From CAVVVS01 sp963751355 (GTDB lineage Bacteria > Bacteroidota > Ignavibacteria > Ignavibacteriales > Ignavibacteriaceae): a stretch of 64,000 nt of DNA. Location of the stretch: contig CAVVVS010000044.1 of assembly GCA_963751355.1 (NCBI GenBank), forward strand, positions 29,444 to 93,443. The letters are read 5' to 3'. Positions 63,624 through 64,000 of the stretch are shown here, piece after piece; the first letter of the stretch is position 1, and each line of letters starts with the position of its first letter. The notes under the pieces are model-generated. The model saw nothing but the letters and a program-made list of their open reading frames with translations, ran no database searches and was not told where the DNA came from. Both the position numbers and the translations under genes were made by a program.

Positions 63624-64000
63624 GAGATCAAATCACCGGGCCAACGGTCTCGGCTCTTCCAGAAAGGGCACTGAGGACAACTCTCCCCATCAGGGTAGTC
63701 CTATCCCTTCCTCATGAGGGCACCCGATAATCCGGTCTGTCATCACCACGGAACGGACCTTGTTCGCCTTCATGAATTCGACGATCTCTGCACCGATCTA
63801 ACGGGTCGGTCCTTACGTCATGTCCGTCGACGATCCATCTCCTCAGGTCTTCCGCATCAGCGCCTTCGCCAGGAACGATTCCGACTGCGACCTTGGAAGC
63901 CGTTCGATCATCGGGGCCGTAAAGGGCCACGGTGGCAATCGGGTAGCCCTTGAACCTCGTGCTTTCCAGACGTAACTGAACGAAAGGAGATGATAAGAAG
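63620..64000 (-). pseudogene. Conserved Cys-rich hypothetical protein, two frameshifts, 5' end outside window
   Basis: Read from 64000 leftward: frame one gives 'STRFKGYPIATVALYGPDDR' ... 'GADAEDLRRWIVDGHDVRTD' 'PL'; after one extra G, frame two gives 'GAEIVEFMKANKVRSVVMTD' 'RIIGCPHEEG'; after another extra G near 63703, frame three gives 'DYPDGESCPQCPFWKSRDRW' 'PGDLIS' and a stop at 63620-63622. Removing the two bases makes one smooth protein. I recall the 'GCPHEEGxDYPxGExCPxCPFW' ending from uncharacterised bacterial proteins; the cysteines may bind metal. Either a pseudogene or single-base insertion errors near a contig end. Confidence 0.75.

Overview
The window reads as a piece of a low-GC genome of the Ignavibacteria type (Bacteroidota/Chlorobi group). 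Two secreted products (31235-33367 and the remnant at 35651-36255) end in the 'NYPNPFNPTT' C-terminal tail used by the type IX secretion system, which is very common in that lineage. The genes are AT-rich, are mostly preceded by purine-rich ribosome sites, and include Gram-negative envelope functions (LPS flippase, O-antigen ligase, TolC/RND efflux). About 50 genes or gene remnants are listed, most on the minus strand. The last kilobase (about 63.0-64.0 kb) is abruptly GC-rich and does not match the rest; the boundary cuts a histidine kinase inside its HisKA domain, so a chimeric assembly is the simplest explanation.

Layout. 0-7 kb: a methyltransferase fragment; a four-helix-bundle gene embedded in a 116-bp tandem repeat; a DUF423 membrane protein; uvrB; a decayed IS200/IS605 element; and an outer-membrane barrel gene. 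7-12.4 kb: a secreted M1 aminopeptidase with HEAT repeats, truA, the queuosine genes queD/queE, and rpsT with a near-consensus promoter and a terminator. 12.4-24 kb: a GlmU-like uridylyltransferase, then a tightly packed minus-strand series that is transcribed as PgpH-like HD protein, XerD, M50 protease, propeller lipoprotein, GT9 glycosyltransferase, MsbA-like ABC exporter, O-antigen ligase. 24.5-36.5 kb: accessory metabolism (sodium symporter, O-methyltransferase, SDR, aldo/keto reductase, PA0069-type radical SAM protein, multicopper oxidase, GT39 mannosyl/arabinosyl-type transferase, GH53 remnant).

36.5-46 kb: a SpoIIE-type phosphatase, then a minus-strand series alt-GlmU, rsmB, RodZ-like, ligA, an unknown protein, a STAS protein and a sodium symporter. 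46-52 kb: an RND efflux operon (adaptor, pump, TolC) and rpmE. 52.4-57 kb: an ECF sigma factor with a putative membrane anti-sigma, holA, a 40-residue MetS-like subunit gene with its NSS transporter, and tRNA-Lys. 57-63 kb: a phosphorelay cluster (NtrC-type regulator, hybrid kinase, REC-HisKA protein, multi-receiver kinase fragment).

The most unusual protein is the O-antigen ligase at 14055-16121. Its Wzy_C domain is interrupted by about 270 residues that look like a beta-propeller, and a propeller-like lipoprotein is encoded three genes upstream in the same series. No CRISPR array, phage or complete mobile element was seen.
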